Positions 9,764 through 18,505 of a stretch of 64,000 nucleotides of DNA are shown piece after piece (within the stretch, counting starts at the first letter, position 1; every line of letters begins with the position of its first letter). The stretch covers positions 3,035,850 through 3,099,849 of the forward strand of contig CP050848.1 of the NCBI GenBank assembly GCA_014873095.1, read 5' to 3'. The stretch comes from Planctomycetales bacterium ZRK34 (lineage in GTDB: Bacteria; Planctomycetota; Phycisphaerae; Phycisphaerales; Zrk34). The position numbers and the translations under genes are program-made. The notes beneath the pieces are model-generated. The model was not told where the DNA came from. It searched no databases and saw only the letters and a list, made by a program, of their open reading frames with translations.

Positions 9764-12243
9764 TCAACTGAATGAGCGCTGTCGGCTGAGTCTGATTGCG
9801 CGGCGGCGAGTCGCTGCTCGGCGATCTGCAACGTCGACTGGGACTGATGGTGATCATCCGGCGAGGCGGCTACACCCGTCGAAACGTGGACATGAAGCGC
9901 CTGTTCCTCCGTTTCGGCGAAGTTGGTTTCGCAGATGATGGATTTCAGACGATCAGCGTACGGGCAAGCTTCGTGTATATCCTGCTGGTCGCTGAGGATG
10001 ATGAATCGCCCGTCGCACTGATGGATGATGTCGTCGCCGGCTCGACAGTGATCGCGCAGCAGGTCGGCGATGCGTCGGAGGATGCGATGGGCCGTAGCCT
10101 GCCCGTGGGTATGAACCATCGCATCGTAATCATCGAGGGCGATCAGCGTCAGGGCCCAGGGTACGCCGGGGGTGCAGACCCGCCGGGCGATCATGCGCTT
10201 CAGCAGTCTCGCCTCGGGCAGCGAAGTAACGGTATTGACGACGCGCCAGTCGAGCATTCGCTGGTGCAGGCAGGCGTTTTCAGCACAGGCCGAAAGCAGC
10301 GGCGTCAGCGCTTCCATGAGGAACAGGTGGTGGCGTTCGATGCGTTGGCCGCCGCGCCGGGCGACCCAGAATACGCCCTGTGTCTGCTGGCCGTTGAAGA
10401 TGCTCGTGGCGGCCATGGTTTCGAAGCCGGCATCCACCAGCGGGGCGGTCCACTTGCCGTGTTGCGACAAGTCCGTCCAAAAACTGGTGGCCCGGTTGGA
10501 CATGACGCGCGGCATCAGTTCCCCGGCGATCGTCTGAGCGATGGCGTTACCCGCGGGCAAAGGGCTCAGCTGATCATCCAGGCACAACATCTGGCTGCAT
10601 CGCCGACCGGTGCTTCCGCTGCGCAGCGCCACGCCGACCGCCTCGACGTTGAATACACGATACAACTCACGCACCGAGCGCAGCAGCAGGTCGTCGACAT
10701 TCTCGATGTGTTGAAGCTTGCGGCCAATCTGGCGCAACGCCTGCAACTGAGCCGCCTGATGTTCGAGCAGGCGACGCGCCCGGACCTGCGCCGAAACTTC
10801 CTGCACCACCCAGAGGTGCGCCACGACCTGGTGCGATTCGTCGTAGACCGGAATCACCTGAAACAAAAACGCGCCGTCGGCAGTCTCGAACTGCTCCTGA
10901 ATCGGGCGCTCGAGCCGCTGGATCGCATGGCGCATCCGCCCCGTGAAGGCGTTGTGGTTGAGCATCTCCAGCCGCGACCAGAATTCACCCGGATCGTATT
11001 TCTGCCCGGCCAGGTCGTCGTGGTTCACATGCAGCAGTTGGCTGAGGCGGGTATTACCGGTGATGATTCGCCCGTCGACGTCGATCAGCAGCACCGCATC
11101 GGACATGTGCCCGATGACCAGGTCCATCAGCCGGCGCTGCTCGTTGACATTGCGGGCCAGTTGTTTGGTGTCCGTGATGTCCAGCAGGCTCAGGCGAACA
11201 TGCGTGAGCCGACCGGTCTCGTTGTGCACGGCGGCGAATTCGATACGCAGATCCCGCACCTGCCCGCCGACGCTGAGTCGCAGCTCCGCCTGGTGCAGCC
11301 GATCCGACTCAACGCGGTCGATGCACTGGCGGAACAACCCGCGATCCTCGGCGACGATGAACTGCAGAATTTCAGCGCCGACCAGCGCGCTGTCGTCATC
11401 GAGACGAAGCAACTCAGCGGCTCGACGGTTGGCTTCCACGATGCGTCCGTCGGGGCCGACGCTGATCATCGCCGCGGGGGCGAAAGCGTACAGGTGCTCA
11501 AACGCGCGCTCGCGCTGGCGCAACTGGTGCGTGGTCTGATCCAGCCGTCGCAACATGCCGGCGATCGAATCCGCCAGGCGGCTGAATTCACCGGGCATCT
11601 GCTCACCGGCCGCGTCGAATTCCGTCGCCGGGGCGTTGCGACCCGTCAGGTTCAGCAACTGCGTCATCGGCGTGATCAACCACCGCCGCAGAATCATCAG
11701 GCCGACCAGCGTCAGCAGGCCGAGTATGAGCCAGATGCCGCTGAGCTGCCGGATCACTGCGTTGCAAGTGCGCTGTGCGATGAACGGGCCGTCGACGAGC
11801 ATCTGTATCCGATACGTTGCACCGTTGACGGTCAGGCTGGTCAGCAGCATGGTCGGGTGTGACAGATCGAGCTTGCCGTAGGCGTGAGCGGATCCATCCA
11901 CACGCCACATCGCCACGCGATCATCGATCGGCTTCCACCGACCCGCGATGTGATGATGTCCGTCGGGCGCTTCGACCCGAACGCCCGGAAGGCGCGGGTC
12001 CTGCGTGAACACAGCCAGCGCGTTGTCGATCGCCTGATCCTGGCCCGACCGCAGCAGGGCTCGCAGCATGTCCTTGAGGTTGCGCGACGCATCAAGCATC
12101 TGCTGCGTCGTGGCGACTTCAGTCAGACTTCTGGCGCGTTGATATTCCAGCGCGCCCAGGCCGATCGACAACGCCACGCCGCCGAGGCAGAAGGCCCCGA
12201 CCAGACGCGTCGCCACTGAATTCACCCACCGACGCATGAACAT
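9754..12243 (-). CDS. membrane sensor with HAMP, two PAS, GAF and a degenerate GGDEF domain
   Basis: This is an 829-residue protein. The start at 12243 is chosen because an AGGGAAG ribosome-binding sequence sits just upstream; a longer in-frame start exists at 12285. The order is: membrane segment, periplasmic sensor of about 140 residues, second membrane segment, HAMP linker, PAS (A-P-A-A-M-I-S-V-G-P-D-G-R-I-V-E-A-N), second PAS (D-A-V-L-L-I-D-V-D-G-R-I), GAF (A-L-R-Q-I-G-R-K-L-Q), then a GGDEF-like domain. Where diguanylate cyclases have G-G-D-E-F this protein reads C-D-G-R-F, and the N-T-V-T-S-L-P and D-D-Y-D segments also deviate from consensus. It is therefore probably catalytically dead and may act as a c-di-GMP or protein-interaction sensor. 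Confidence 0.75.
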   Translation of the reverse strand: MFMRRWVNSVATRLVGAFCLGGVALSIGLGALEYQRARSLTEVATTQQMLDASRNLKDMLRALLRSGQDQAIDNALAVFTQDPRLPGVRVEAPDGHHHIAGRWKPIDDRVAMWRVDGSAHAYGKLDLSHPTMLLTSLTVNGATYRIQMLVDGPFIAQRTCNAVIRQLSGIWLILGLLTLVGLMILRRWLITPMTQLLNLTGRNAPATEFDAAGEQMPGEFSRLADSIAGMLRRLDQTTHQLRQRERAFEHLYAFAPAAMISVGPDGRIVEANRRAAELLRLDDDSALVGAEILQFIVAEDRGLFRQCIDRVESDRLHQAELRLSVGGQVRDLRIEFAAVHNETGRLTHVRLSLLDITDTKQLARNVNEQRRLMDLVIGHMSDAVLLIDVDGRIITGNTRLSQLLHVNHDDLAGQKYDPGEFWSRLEMLNHNAFTGRMRHAIQRLERPIQEQFETADGAFLFQVIPVYDESHQVVAHLWVVQEVSAQVRARRLLEHQAAQLQALRQIGRKLQHIENVDDLLLRSVRELYRVFNVEAVGVALRSGSTGRRCSQMLCLDDQLSPLPAGNAIAQTIAGELMPRVMSNRATSFWTDLSQHGKWTAPLVDAGFETMAATSIFNGQQTQGVFWVARRGGQRIERHHLFLMEALTPLLSACAENACLHQRMLDWRVVNTVTSLPEARLLKRMIARRVCTPGVPWALTLIALDDYDAMVHTHGQATAHRILRRIADLLRDHCRAGDDIIHQCDGRFIILSDQQDIHEACPYADRLKSIICETNFAETEEQALHVHVSTGVAASPDDHHQSQSTLQIAEQRLAAAQSDSADSAHSVDQR

Positions 12244-12366
12244 CGCCGCTTCCCTGAATGACAACATGCGCCGCGCGTACCTCACGCAGCGCCAATGTAC
12301 ATAACATCGGTCCGATCACCAGACAGGTTAATGCCGCCCCGCAGGGTGTGATCAGTATGTATGGGG

Positions 12367-13017
12367 TTATTGGACTCGGTACAATCCACAACGGCGGATG
12401 TAATCGACCACGGGTTCCGACAACAGCTTGCGCACCGTCTCGGATTGGTAATCACCCGCCGCCAGACTTTGCCGCAAGGTCGTCGATGCCGCGTCGATCT
12501 GCGGGCATTGCACGATGCGCTGGCGCCATGCCTGACGCTCGAGTTCGTCGAGTTCATCCGGCAGGGCGGCCAGCAGTCGTTCAACATCCAACGGCGGCCG
12601 CATCATCACCACCGGCTCGGCCAGCTCGATGATTCGCCGCGGCTGGCGCCATCGATAAAACATCGCCGCCATGTCGGCGCCGATCAGCAGGCGAAGCTCG
12701 ACGCCCTCGCCCAGCGTGTCGCGCAGATGCTGAAGTGTGTTGGCCGTGTAGCTGGCCTGTTCGTGATGGTCGATCTCGTACGAACTGATCGCGGCATCTT
12801 CACGATCGCCCAGCGCCAGTTGCAGCATCTTCATGCGATCGGCGCCCGATGCGATCGGCCCGCCCTTGTGCGGCGGATTGCCAGACGGCACGAAGAGCAC
12901 TCCCTCGGCATCGATCTTCTCGGCCACGTGAAAAGGCAATTCCACATGAGCGCGGTGCGGCGGGTCAAACGAACCACCGTACACGATCAACCGTCGACAT
13001 CGGGCCGGGTCCAACAT
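12367..13017 (-). CDS. nadD: nicotinate-nucleotide adenylyltransferase
   Basis: NadD transfers AMP from ATP to nicotinate mononucleotide in NAD synthesis, in the cytoplasm. The 216-residue protein shows the family's start, Y-G-G-S-F-D-P-P-H at about 13-21. It also has the H-x-x-H nucleotidyltransferase signature (H-R-A-H, 21-24), V-P-S-G-N-P-P-H-K, and near the end the S-T-T-L-R version of the S-x-x-x-R motif, followed by a segment ending Y-I-R-R-C-G-L-Y. The length is normal for the family. It lies 41 bases downstream of the hypothetical secreted-protein gene on the same strand and may share its transcript. Confidence 0.93.
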   Translation of the reverse strand: MLDPARCRRLIVYGGSFDPPHRAHVELPFHVAEKIDAEGVLFVPSGNPPHKGGPIASGADRMKMLQLALGDREDAAISSYEIDHHEQASYTANTLQHLRDTLGEGVELRLLIGADMAAMFYRWRQPRRIIELAEPVVMMRPPLDVERLLAALPDELDELERQAWRQRIVQCPQIDAASTTLRQSLAAGDYQSETVRKLLSEPVVDYIRRCGLYRVQ

Positions 13018-13058
13018 GGGTTCAGTTTAGCGACGCGGCTTGCAGCGTGCGACAGCAA

Positions 13059-15206
13059 TCACTGATCGCCGCTCCGCGCTGCCAGCACCGCGCGGGCCTT
13101 GGTTCCGACGTAGCTCAGCGCTTCGGCAAGCTGACGTGAATCATTCGACCGGCGCGCATGGGCGGCCTCCATCAGCGCGAGGCAGATTTTCGCCAGGTCA
13201 TCCCGCTGGTCGGCGGCGATCGAGTCGTCGGTCGGTGCATACACGCATTGGCTCAACAGCCCGACAAGACCTGTGGGCAGTGTGTCCAGCGCGGGGTTTA
13301 ACTCGCCGTGCAGACGGGCGACCATCAGCGGCAGGGCGGACTCGCGATCGATCTGCTCCAGGGCCATGTCGAGGCTGTCCCAGTTGCCGATCGCCGCATC
13401 GCGGCAGGCCTGCGCGATCCGGTCCGGCATGACGTTCATCAGCGGTGTGATCGCGCCGGGCTCGACTTCCCATCCCGCCCAGCGGTTGAGCTTGGCCACC
13501 GCGTCATCGAGGTTGTTGATGTGCTGGGCCATATCCGCTGCGATCAACAGACGCCGCAGGCTGATCAGCCGCTGCGCCGCCGGGCGGGGGTCTTGCTTCG
13601 ACGCCCAGGCCGACGCCCAGTCGCCCCGCAGGCGATCCATCTGATCGGCGATCAGCAGGTTCGCTCCGCGGGTGATGCGGCTGATCGGCGAGTCATCCGT
13701 CCGCACCGCCTGCTCCAGCGGCATCGGGTCAAACATCATGATCTGCTGTTCAAACACGCGCAGCGCGGTGGCGCCTTCGTTGCGCGTTTTAGCGTCCAGC
13801 AGCCGCAACGCCATGTCGCGCAGCTCGCGGAACAAACCATTGGTCGGGCGCGGCTTGAAGCGTTGAAGCTGCGCGTTCCACCGCGGGATCATGTGAACCC
13901 GCCGCACCAGCGCCTGCGCTTCGGCCAGTTCATTCAGCGGGTCGGTCCACTCGGGCTGATCGACCTGCGACGGATTGGCTGCCAGCTCGCGCAGGTCCGA
14001 CAGCATCTTCAATTCACGTTGCTGATAATCGCTGCGCACGGCAAGCGACACCTTCCGCAAATCCAGCGGCAGTTCATCGGCCAGCAGGTCGCGGTACGAC
14101 AGCATCACGCCCATCATCCGCTGCAGGTAATCCAGCAGGTAGCGGGCGGTCTGCAGATCGCGCTGCTCGATGCGCAACGTGTGTGATATCAGAAACAGGT
14201 CGCGCAGCGGTTCGATCGGCGCCGCCTGGGCTTCGAGCTGACCGATCTGATTCAACACGTCCAGGCTCTCGGAAAGCGACTCGAACCGCGCCACACCCGA
14301 CTGCCGCGTGCGCGGGTCTTTCACGAGCAGAATCGCCGTGTGAAGCTGTTCGCGGAAGTCGGTGGTCGTCTTCGCGTTCGCCCAGGTCACACCCGAAAAA
14401 GCCTCCGCCACGACCAGCGCCTGATCCAGCAGATCGTAAAACCCCGCCACGCGCGGCCGCAGGTCCGGCTCGCTGAGCCCGCGCCGCAGCAGGTCGACCA
14501 TCAACACCAGTTCCGTTTTGGTTTCCGATGAAATCTTCGCCGCGTGGATGCGCTGCGTCAGATCATCGAGGTCCGCCGCGGTCAGCACCGGCGGGGCGAT
14601 GACCGTTTCGTCCGCCTTGATCCGGCGCGGCCATGTATTCACGGGTTCCGGCTCGCCCATGACCGCAGCCATCGCCACCAGCGGGCCCATCGTCTTTTGT
14701 AGATACCGATCGACCCGAGCGGCGTCCGCGCTGTCGAGCTCGTTGGCCGGGTCGGCGACGACGTTGTTGAAATCCGCCACCGCCGCTGCGAACCGACTGA
14801 CCGCCAGCTTCTGTTCCTCGGTCAGCTTTTCTTTGGGGTCGCGCGCCAGCTTCACCATCTGCGGCATGCGGTTGACCATCGTCGCCACATCATCCGCATG
14901 ATTCGTCAGCGTGTGGCCGTACAGCATCGCCACAGCGCCGTTGTCTTTCGCCTGAGCGCCGAGGCGAAGCAGTTGGCGCGCCGTGATGCGGTAGTTGATC
15001 TCCGCCTGCAGGGCGCGCGTCGTGTATTCATCGGCGTCGCGCAGCCTGGCGATGCGGTCGGCGATCTGCTTTTCGAGTTCGTTGATGCGTTTGTGAACGT
15101 AGTTGAGCTGGGGCAGGGCGGCGGCATCGGTCGCCGGCGGGGTTTGTGCGAAGGCGATCGCCGCGCATGTGAGTGTGAACCATGTCGCCAGGCAGTACCG
15201 TGTCAT
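13059..15206 (-). CDS. secreted alpha-helical protein of unknown function
   Basis: I do not recognise this 715-residue protein. It begins with a signal peptide (cleavage near A-F-A-Q-T, residue 20). The rest is almost entirely predicted helix with long amphipathic stretches and no cysteine-rich, catalytic or repeat signature that I can see. Its ATG overlaps the stop of the glycosyltransferase gene by 4 bases, so the two are translationally coupled. Export to the periplasm follows from the signal peptide; a structural role is possible but unproven. Confidence 0.6.
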   Translation of the reverse strand: MTRYCLATWFTLTCAAIAFAQTPPATDAAALPQLNYVHKRINELEKQIADRIARLRDADEYTTRALQAEINYRITARQLLRLGAQAKDNGAVAMLYGHTLTNHADDVATMVNRMPQMVKLARDPKEKLTEEQKLAVSRFAAAVADFNNVVADPANELDSADAARVDRYLQKTMGPLVAMAAVMGEPEPVNTWPRRIKADETVIAPPVLTAADLDDLTQRIHAAKISSETKTELVLMVDLLRRGLSEPDLRPRVAGFYDLLDQALVVAEAFSGVTWANAKTTTDFREQLHTAILLVKDPRTRQSGVARFESLSESLDVLNQIGQLEAQAAPIEPLRDLFLISHTLRIEQRDLQTARYLLDYLQRMMGVMLSYRDLLADELPLDLRKVSLAVRSDYQQRELKMLSDLRELAANPSQVDQPEWTDPLNELAEAQALVRRVHMIPRWNAQLQRFKPRPTNGLFRELRDMALRLLDAKTRNEGATALRVFEQQIMMFDPMPLEQAVRTDDSPISRITRGANLLIADQMDRLRGDWASAWASKQDPRPAAQRLISLRRLLIAADMAQHINNLDDAVAKLNRWAGWEVEPGAITPLMNVMPDRIAQACRDAAIGNWDSLDMALEQIDRESALPLMVARLHGELNPALDTLPTGLVGLLSQCVYAPTDDSIAADQRDDLAKICLALMEAAHARRSNDSRQLAEALSYVGTKARAVLAARSGDQ

Positions 15207-16369
15207 GCGTGTGCCTTTTGCTGAAGGATGCGCTGATACAGATCGAGCAGTTGCTCGACCATCACGGCCGCGTCGAACCGCCGCCTGCAGATCTCACGAC
15301 CGGCCTGCGCCATGGCGGCAGCCTCCGCGGGGTGGTCGATCATCCATGTCGTCGCCTGGCGCAGCGCTTCGATGTCGCCCGTTGGCGCCAGGCGGCCGGT
15401 CTCGCCGTCGACGCACACTTCGCCGGCCCCGTCGCAATCATAGCTGACGATCGGCAGCCCGCTCAGCAGCGCCTGCGGCAGCGCCCGGGCCAGCCCTTCC
15501 CGGTAGCTCGGATGAACCATCAGGTCCATCGCGCTCATCATCGCCGGCACGCGCGCCGGAGCCACCAGCCCGGTGATCACCACCTGCTCAGTCAGACGCA
15601 TCTGACGTACTTTTTGTTCCAGCCGATCCCGCCACCACCCATCGCCCACCCACAGCAGCTTCACCCGCGGCCGCTGGCGCAGCGTGTCACCCATCGCATC
15701 CAATAAATCATCATGCCCTTTGAGTTCCGCCAGCCGCGCGACCGTGCCGATGACCACATCCTCCTTTTCAAACCCCAGCGCCTGCCGCGTCGCTTCACGA
15801 TGCGCCGGCGCTTCGACAAACGGCCCGATCTCCATCCCGCTGTACACCGTCTCATATAGCTCGGCCTGTCCGACTCCCGCCGCCAGCGCCTGCCGACTCA
15901 TCGCATCGGCCACACACGCGATCCGATCGCATCGCCGCGCCGCCCACTTCTCCGCCGCCACATAGGCCGCATGTATCAACCTCGATTGATGCGGATGAAA
16001 CGCCAGTCCGTGAATCGTGTGTACGATCGCCGGAACATTTTCCGCTGCCGCCGCGGCGCGCCCGATGATGCCCGCCTTGCTCGAATGCGTATGCACCACG
16101 TCCGGCTTCACCCGCTGAATCAATTCGCGGCACTGCCGATAACACCGCCAATCCGTCCACAGCCGCACAGCCCGAATCATCGCCGACAACTCGACCAGGT
16201 CATACCCGCCCTGTGAAGCGCGTTCATGCAGCGAACCTTCCGGGCCGTAGATCGGTCCGTAGGCAAGGATGACCTCATGACCGGCGCGCGATTGCCCTTC
16301 GCAGGTGAGGACGGTGTTTTCCTGGGCACCGCCGAGAATCAGTCTCGTGATCAGGTGAAGAATTTTCAT
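15203..16369 (-). CDS. glycosyltransferase family 4 protein
   Basis: This is a retaining glycosyltransferase of the GT4 / glycogen-phosphorylase fold, 388 residues. The N-terminal acceptor domain starts M-K-I-L-H-L-I-T-R-L-x-x-G-G-A-Q, typical of WecF/CapM/EpsD-like enzymes. The V-H-T-H-S-S-K-A-G motif follows. The C-terminal donor domain carries V-G-D-G-W-W-R and the E-G-x-x-x-x-x-x-E-like segment (R-E-G-L-A-R-A-L-P-Q-A-L-L-S-G). It probably adds a sugar to a cell-surface or exopolysaccharide precursor; the sugar cannot be told from sequence. It is the first gene of the leftward run GT4, secreted helical protein, nadD, sensor. Confidence 0.88.
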   Translation of the reverse strand: MKILHLITRLILGGAQENTVLTCEGQSRAGHEVILAYGPIYGPEGSLHERASQGGYDLVELSAMIRAVRLWTDWRCYRQCRELIQRVKPDVVHTHSSKAGIIGRAAAAAENVPAIVHTIHGLAFHPHQSRLIHAAYVAAEKWAARRCDRIACVADAMSRQALAAGVGQAELYETVYSGMEIGPFVEAPAHREATRQALGFEKEDVVIGTVARLAELKGHDDLLDAMGDTLRQRPRVKLLWVGDGWWRDRLEQKVRQMRLTEQVVITGLVAPARVPAMMSAMDLMVHPSYREGLARALPQALLSGLPIVSYDCDGAGEVCVDGETGRLAPTGDIEALRQATTWMIDHPAEAAAMAQAGREICRRRFDAAVMVEQLLDLYQRILQQKAHA

Positions 16370-16638
16370 TGCTGGCGGCCATTGTATCGACGATTTTCAC
16401 CGCTCGCAGGTACCCGGCAAACAAGTTGGCACCGCCTTTGCCTCATGCCTGGTGGAGATCGCAAAACGCCTTGAAAACGACTGTTTTTCAGGCATCGCCG
16501 AAAGCGACTTCAGGAGTGACGCTTTGAACTTCCGCAGCAGCTTAACCATGAAAAACCGGTCGGGGTTGCCATGGCTCGGAAGATGGTCGCGAGGCGAGAA
16601 AGGTGAGTCACAGAACAATCCCACTCCCCGCAAACCTC

Positions 16639-16676
16639 AAGGAGGTACGCCCATGTTGCATCAACAACAACAATGA
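16639..16676 (+). CDS. 7-codon leader-like ORF with perfect Shine-Dalgarno
   Basis: An AAGGAGG sequence at 16639-16645 sits 7 bases before an ATG at 16653. The ORF reads M-L-H-Q-Q-Q-Q and stops at 16674-16676. Four successive CAA codons follow one CAT codon. Directly downstream is a GC-rich hairpin. The arrangement resembles a leader peptide with attenuator, or a translated element that controls the next gene, but there is no U-tract after the hairpin. It may also be chance. No match to a known leader peptide is claimed. Confidence 0.3.
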
Positions 16677-16681
16677 TGCGT

Positions 16682-16735
16682 AGCGGTCCGACGGGCGGCG
16701 CGGCCTGATTCACCGCGACCGCGTCGCCCGTCCGC
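16682..16735 (+). promoter_or_regulatory. GC-rich hairpin downstream of the leader ORF
   Basis: The left arm at 16682-16703 and right arm at 16719-16735 pair over AGCGG, ACGGGCG and CGCGG blocks with small bulges, leaving a loop of about 15 bases. No run of T follows, so it is not a classical terminator. It lies 6 bases after the 7-codon ORF and 63 bases before the monooxygenase start. Confidence 0.4.
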
Positions 16736-16798
16736 TGCTGTTGAAATCCTGAAAATTCAGTATCATGATGCTTCGTCGTACCGCTTTTTGGGAGCTTC

Positions 16799-17110
16799 AT
16801 GATGTCCGATTCGCAAGTCACCGTCGTCGCCCGTTTCAACGCCAAGCCCGGCAAGGAAGATCAGCTTCGCCAAGAGCTGCTGGCCTTGGTGCCGCAGACG
16901 CGCAGCGAGCCGGGCAACATCAACTACGACCTGCACGAAAACCCCGCCGCTCCCGGTCAGTTCATCTTCTACGAAAACTTCGCCAGCCCCGAGGCGCTGT
17001 CGGCCCACGCCGAACAACCTTACCTCACGCGCATGCTCAGCCTGTGCGGCGAGCTTTGCGCCGAAGAACCCGATGTCACCACCTGGCGTATGATCAGCGA
17101 AAAAGCCTGA
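16799..17110 (+). CDS. antibiotic-biosynthesis-monooxygenase (ABM) domain protein, YgiN-like
   Basis: This is a 103-residue single ABM domain, a dimeric ferredoxin-like barrel. The first strand reads V-T-V-V-A-R-F-N-A-K-P-G-K-E, then come P-G-N-I-N-Y-D-L-H-E-N and F-I-F-Y-E-N-F-A, the core strands of quinol monooxygenase YgiN and relatives. The C-terminal E-P-D-V-T-T-W edge is also typical. Many members act on quinols or aromatic compounds and others are uncharacterised, so the substrate is open. A second ATG lies 3 bases further at 16802. It may be co-transcribed with the cytochrome c'-like gene 58 bases downstream. Confidence 0.8.
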   Translation: MMSDSQVTVVARFNAKPGKEDQLRQELLALVPQTRSEPGNINYDLHENPAAPGQFIFYENFASPEALSAHAEQPYLTRMLSLCGELCAEEPDVTTWRMISEKA

Positions 17111-17168
17111 TGCCACGCGCTCGCGGTTGAGCGTGCGGTTGATCCACATTTTGAGCAAGGAGTTTCCT

Positions 17169-17528
17169 ATGCGTCGCGTCATGTCGGTTGCGATCGTGAT
17201 GATCCTTTTCGTTGGTCTTGCGTATGCCGGCGATGGGCATGAGCTGCTCGAAAAGATCATGAAGGATTACCACAAGGGCAAGACCTCCCTCGTGCAGAAG
17301 GCCGTCAAGGGCGAGGCGTCCAAGGAAGAGATCGCCAAGCTTTCAGAGGCTTATCACCAGATGGCGAAGATGAAGCCGCCGGTCGGTGGGCAGGCCGATT
17401 GGGACAAGCGCGTCGCCGCGCTGATCGCCGCCACCGATCAGCTCGCTGCGGGCACGCCCGGCGCCGGCGGCGCCCTGAAGAAGGCTGTCAACTGCAAGGC
17501 CTGCCACAAAGAGCATAAACCCGACTGA
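17169..17528 (+). CDS. periplasmic cytochrome c'/c556-like protein
   Basis: I chose the ATG at 17169: it is preceded by an AAGGAG ribosome-binding sequence and starts a clean signal peptide ending near residue 20 (GLAYAGD). The 119-residue product is helical, with a single heme-c motif C-K-A-C-H at 109-113, close to the C-terminus. A C-terminal C-x-x-C-H after a four-helix body is the pattern of cytochrome c' and c556 proteins. It should carry one covalently bound heme in the periplasm; the redox partner is unknown. A longer frame from 17127 exists but adds a stretch without a ribosome-binding site. Confidence 0.75.
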   Translation: MRRVMSVAIVMILFVGLAYAGDGHELLEKIMKDYHKGKTSLVQKAVKGEASKEEIAKLSEAYHQMAKMKPPVGGQADWDKRVAALIAATDQLAAGTPGAGGALKKAVNCKACHKEHKPD

Positions 17529-17600
17529 TCCGGGCGCGTCGCTCGATCAGTTTGATCCAACATGTTGTTGTACTATCGATCCCGCAAGGGAGTTTGTGTC

Positions 17601-18347
17601 ATGTCTCGAATGCTGATGATGGCTGGTTGCGTGTTGCTCGTCTGCGCGGCGGCCCACGCGGAAGACGGTCAATACACGCCGCTTTTCAACGGGAAGAATC
17701 TCGACGGGTGGACGCCGAAGTTCTGCACGCGCGCGGCCGGGGAAAACTACCGCGATACCTTCTGCGTCAAAGACGGCCTGCTGACCATCGACTACAGCAA
17801 ATGGCATAAGTTTCGCGGCGAGTATGGCCACCTCTTCTACAAAACGCCCTACAGCCATTATCGCCTGCGCGCCACCTATCGCTTCATCGGCGAGCAACTG
17901 CCCGACGGCCCCGGTTGGGCGTGGCGCAACAACGGTCTCATGCTCCACAGTCAACCCCCGCAAGCCATGGCCGTCGACCAGGAATTCCCCAACTCCATCG
18001 AGGTCCAACTGCTCGGCAACAAGCGCGGCCCCGACGAACGAAAAATCCGCCACACCGCCAACCTCTGCACCCCCGGCACGCAGGTCATCCTCTGGGGCAA
18101 GCTCTTCACGCCGCACTGCGTTTCATCCAAGTCGAAGGATTACTTCGGTGATGGATGGGTGACTGTCGAGGTCGAAGTCCGCGGCAGCGAGTCGATCCGC
18201 CACATCGTCGACGGCGAAGTCGTGCTCGAATACACCAAGCCCCAACTCGACGACGGCACGCTGCTGGATAAAGGCTACATCGCCATTCAGGCCGAGTCGC
18301 ACGCGACCCAGTTCAAGGCGATCGAGATCATGCCGCTGGAGGATTGA
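17601..18347 (+). CDS. secreted DUF1080 (3-keto-disaccharide hydrolase-like) protein
   Basis: The start at 17601 is preceded by GGGAG and begins a signal peptide ending near A-A-H-A-E-D. The 248-residue product has the DUF1080 opening (L-F-N-G-K-N-L-D-G-W) and W-R-N-N-G-L-M. It ends with the K-G-Y-I-A-I-Q-A-E-S-H-A-T-Q-F-K-A-I-E-I motif common to this concanavalin-like fold. DUF1080 proteins are extremely abundant in planctomycetes and some hydrolyse 3-keto-glycosides. Here the role is probably extracytoplasmic carbohydrate binding or cleavage; the substrate is not readable. Confidence 0.85.
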   Translation: MSRMLMMAGCVLLVCAAAHAEDGQYTPLFNGKNLDGWTPKFCTRAAGENYRDTFCVKDGLLTIDYSKWHKFRGEYGHLFYKTPYSHYRLRATYRFIGEQLPDGPGWAWRNNGLMLHSQPPQAMAVDQEFPNSIEVQLLGNKRGPDERKIRHTANLCTPGTQVILWGKLFTPHCVSSKSKDYFGDGWVTVEVEVRGSESIRHIVDGEVVLEYTKPQLDDGTLLDKGYIAIQAESHATQFKAIEIMPLED

Positions 18348-18393
18348 TCTCGATCACGGGTGGCGGTTGAACAACATGCCCGGTTGCAAACCT

Positions 18394-18457
18394 GTGGCAC
18401 AGCCGCCTTCGGCTGTGCGGGCGATAACTTCAGCACAGCCGGGGGCGGCTGTGCCAC
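18394..18457. repeat. 25-bp imperfect inverted repeat between convergent genes
   Basis: Arms at 18394-18418 and 18433-18457 match as inverted copies with 2 mismatches in 25. Each arm holds a smaller internal palindrome around GCACAGCC/GGCTGTGC. The element lies between the DUF1080 gene (+) and polA (-), where it could terminate both transcripts, although there is no T-tract. It has the look of a dispersed intergenic repeat. Confidence 0.7.
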
Positions 18458-18505
18458 AGTCTCGCGCCGCTGCATTTTCTCTGTTTTGCATGCCCCGCCG
18501 GCGCG

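Larger units (their letters stand above)
16370..16798. other. 429-base intergenic region with a short leader-like ORF and a hairpin
   Basis: This is the longest gap in the first 30 kb. It separates divergently transcribed genes. It contains the 7-codon ORF at 16653-16676 with an unusually strong ribosome-binding site, a GC-rich hairpin at 16682-16735, and a possible weak promoter (TTGAAA at 16741, CATGAT at 16764, spacer 17) ahead of the monooxygenase gene. A longer frame ending at 16676 is open from a GTG at 16452, but its codon use does not look like that of the neighbours. No tRNA or known riboswitch is seen. Confidence 0.6.

Noticed and set aside
9796..11862. A 688-codon plus-strand frame inside the sensor gene
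   Set aside because: No domain is visible; the opposite strand encodes recognisable HAMP, PAS and GAF domains with a ribosome-binding site.
16452..16676. A 74-codon frame from GTG 16452 that ends with the M-L-H-Q-Q-Q-Q residues
   Set aside because: No ribosome-binding site at its start, codon use is unlike that of the neighbours, and the strong Shine-Dalgarno points to the short internal start instead.
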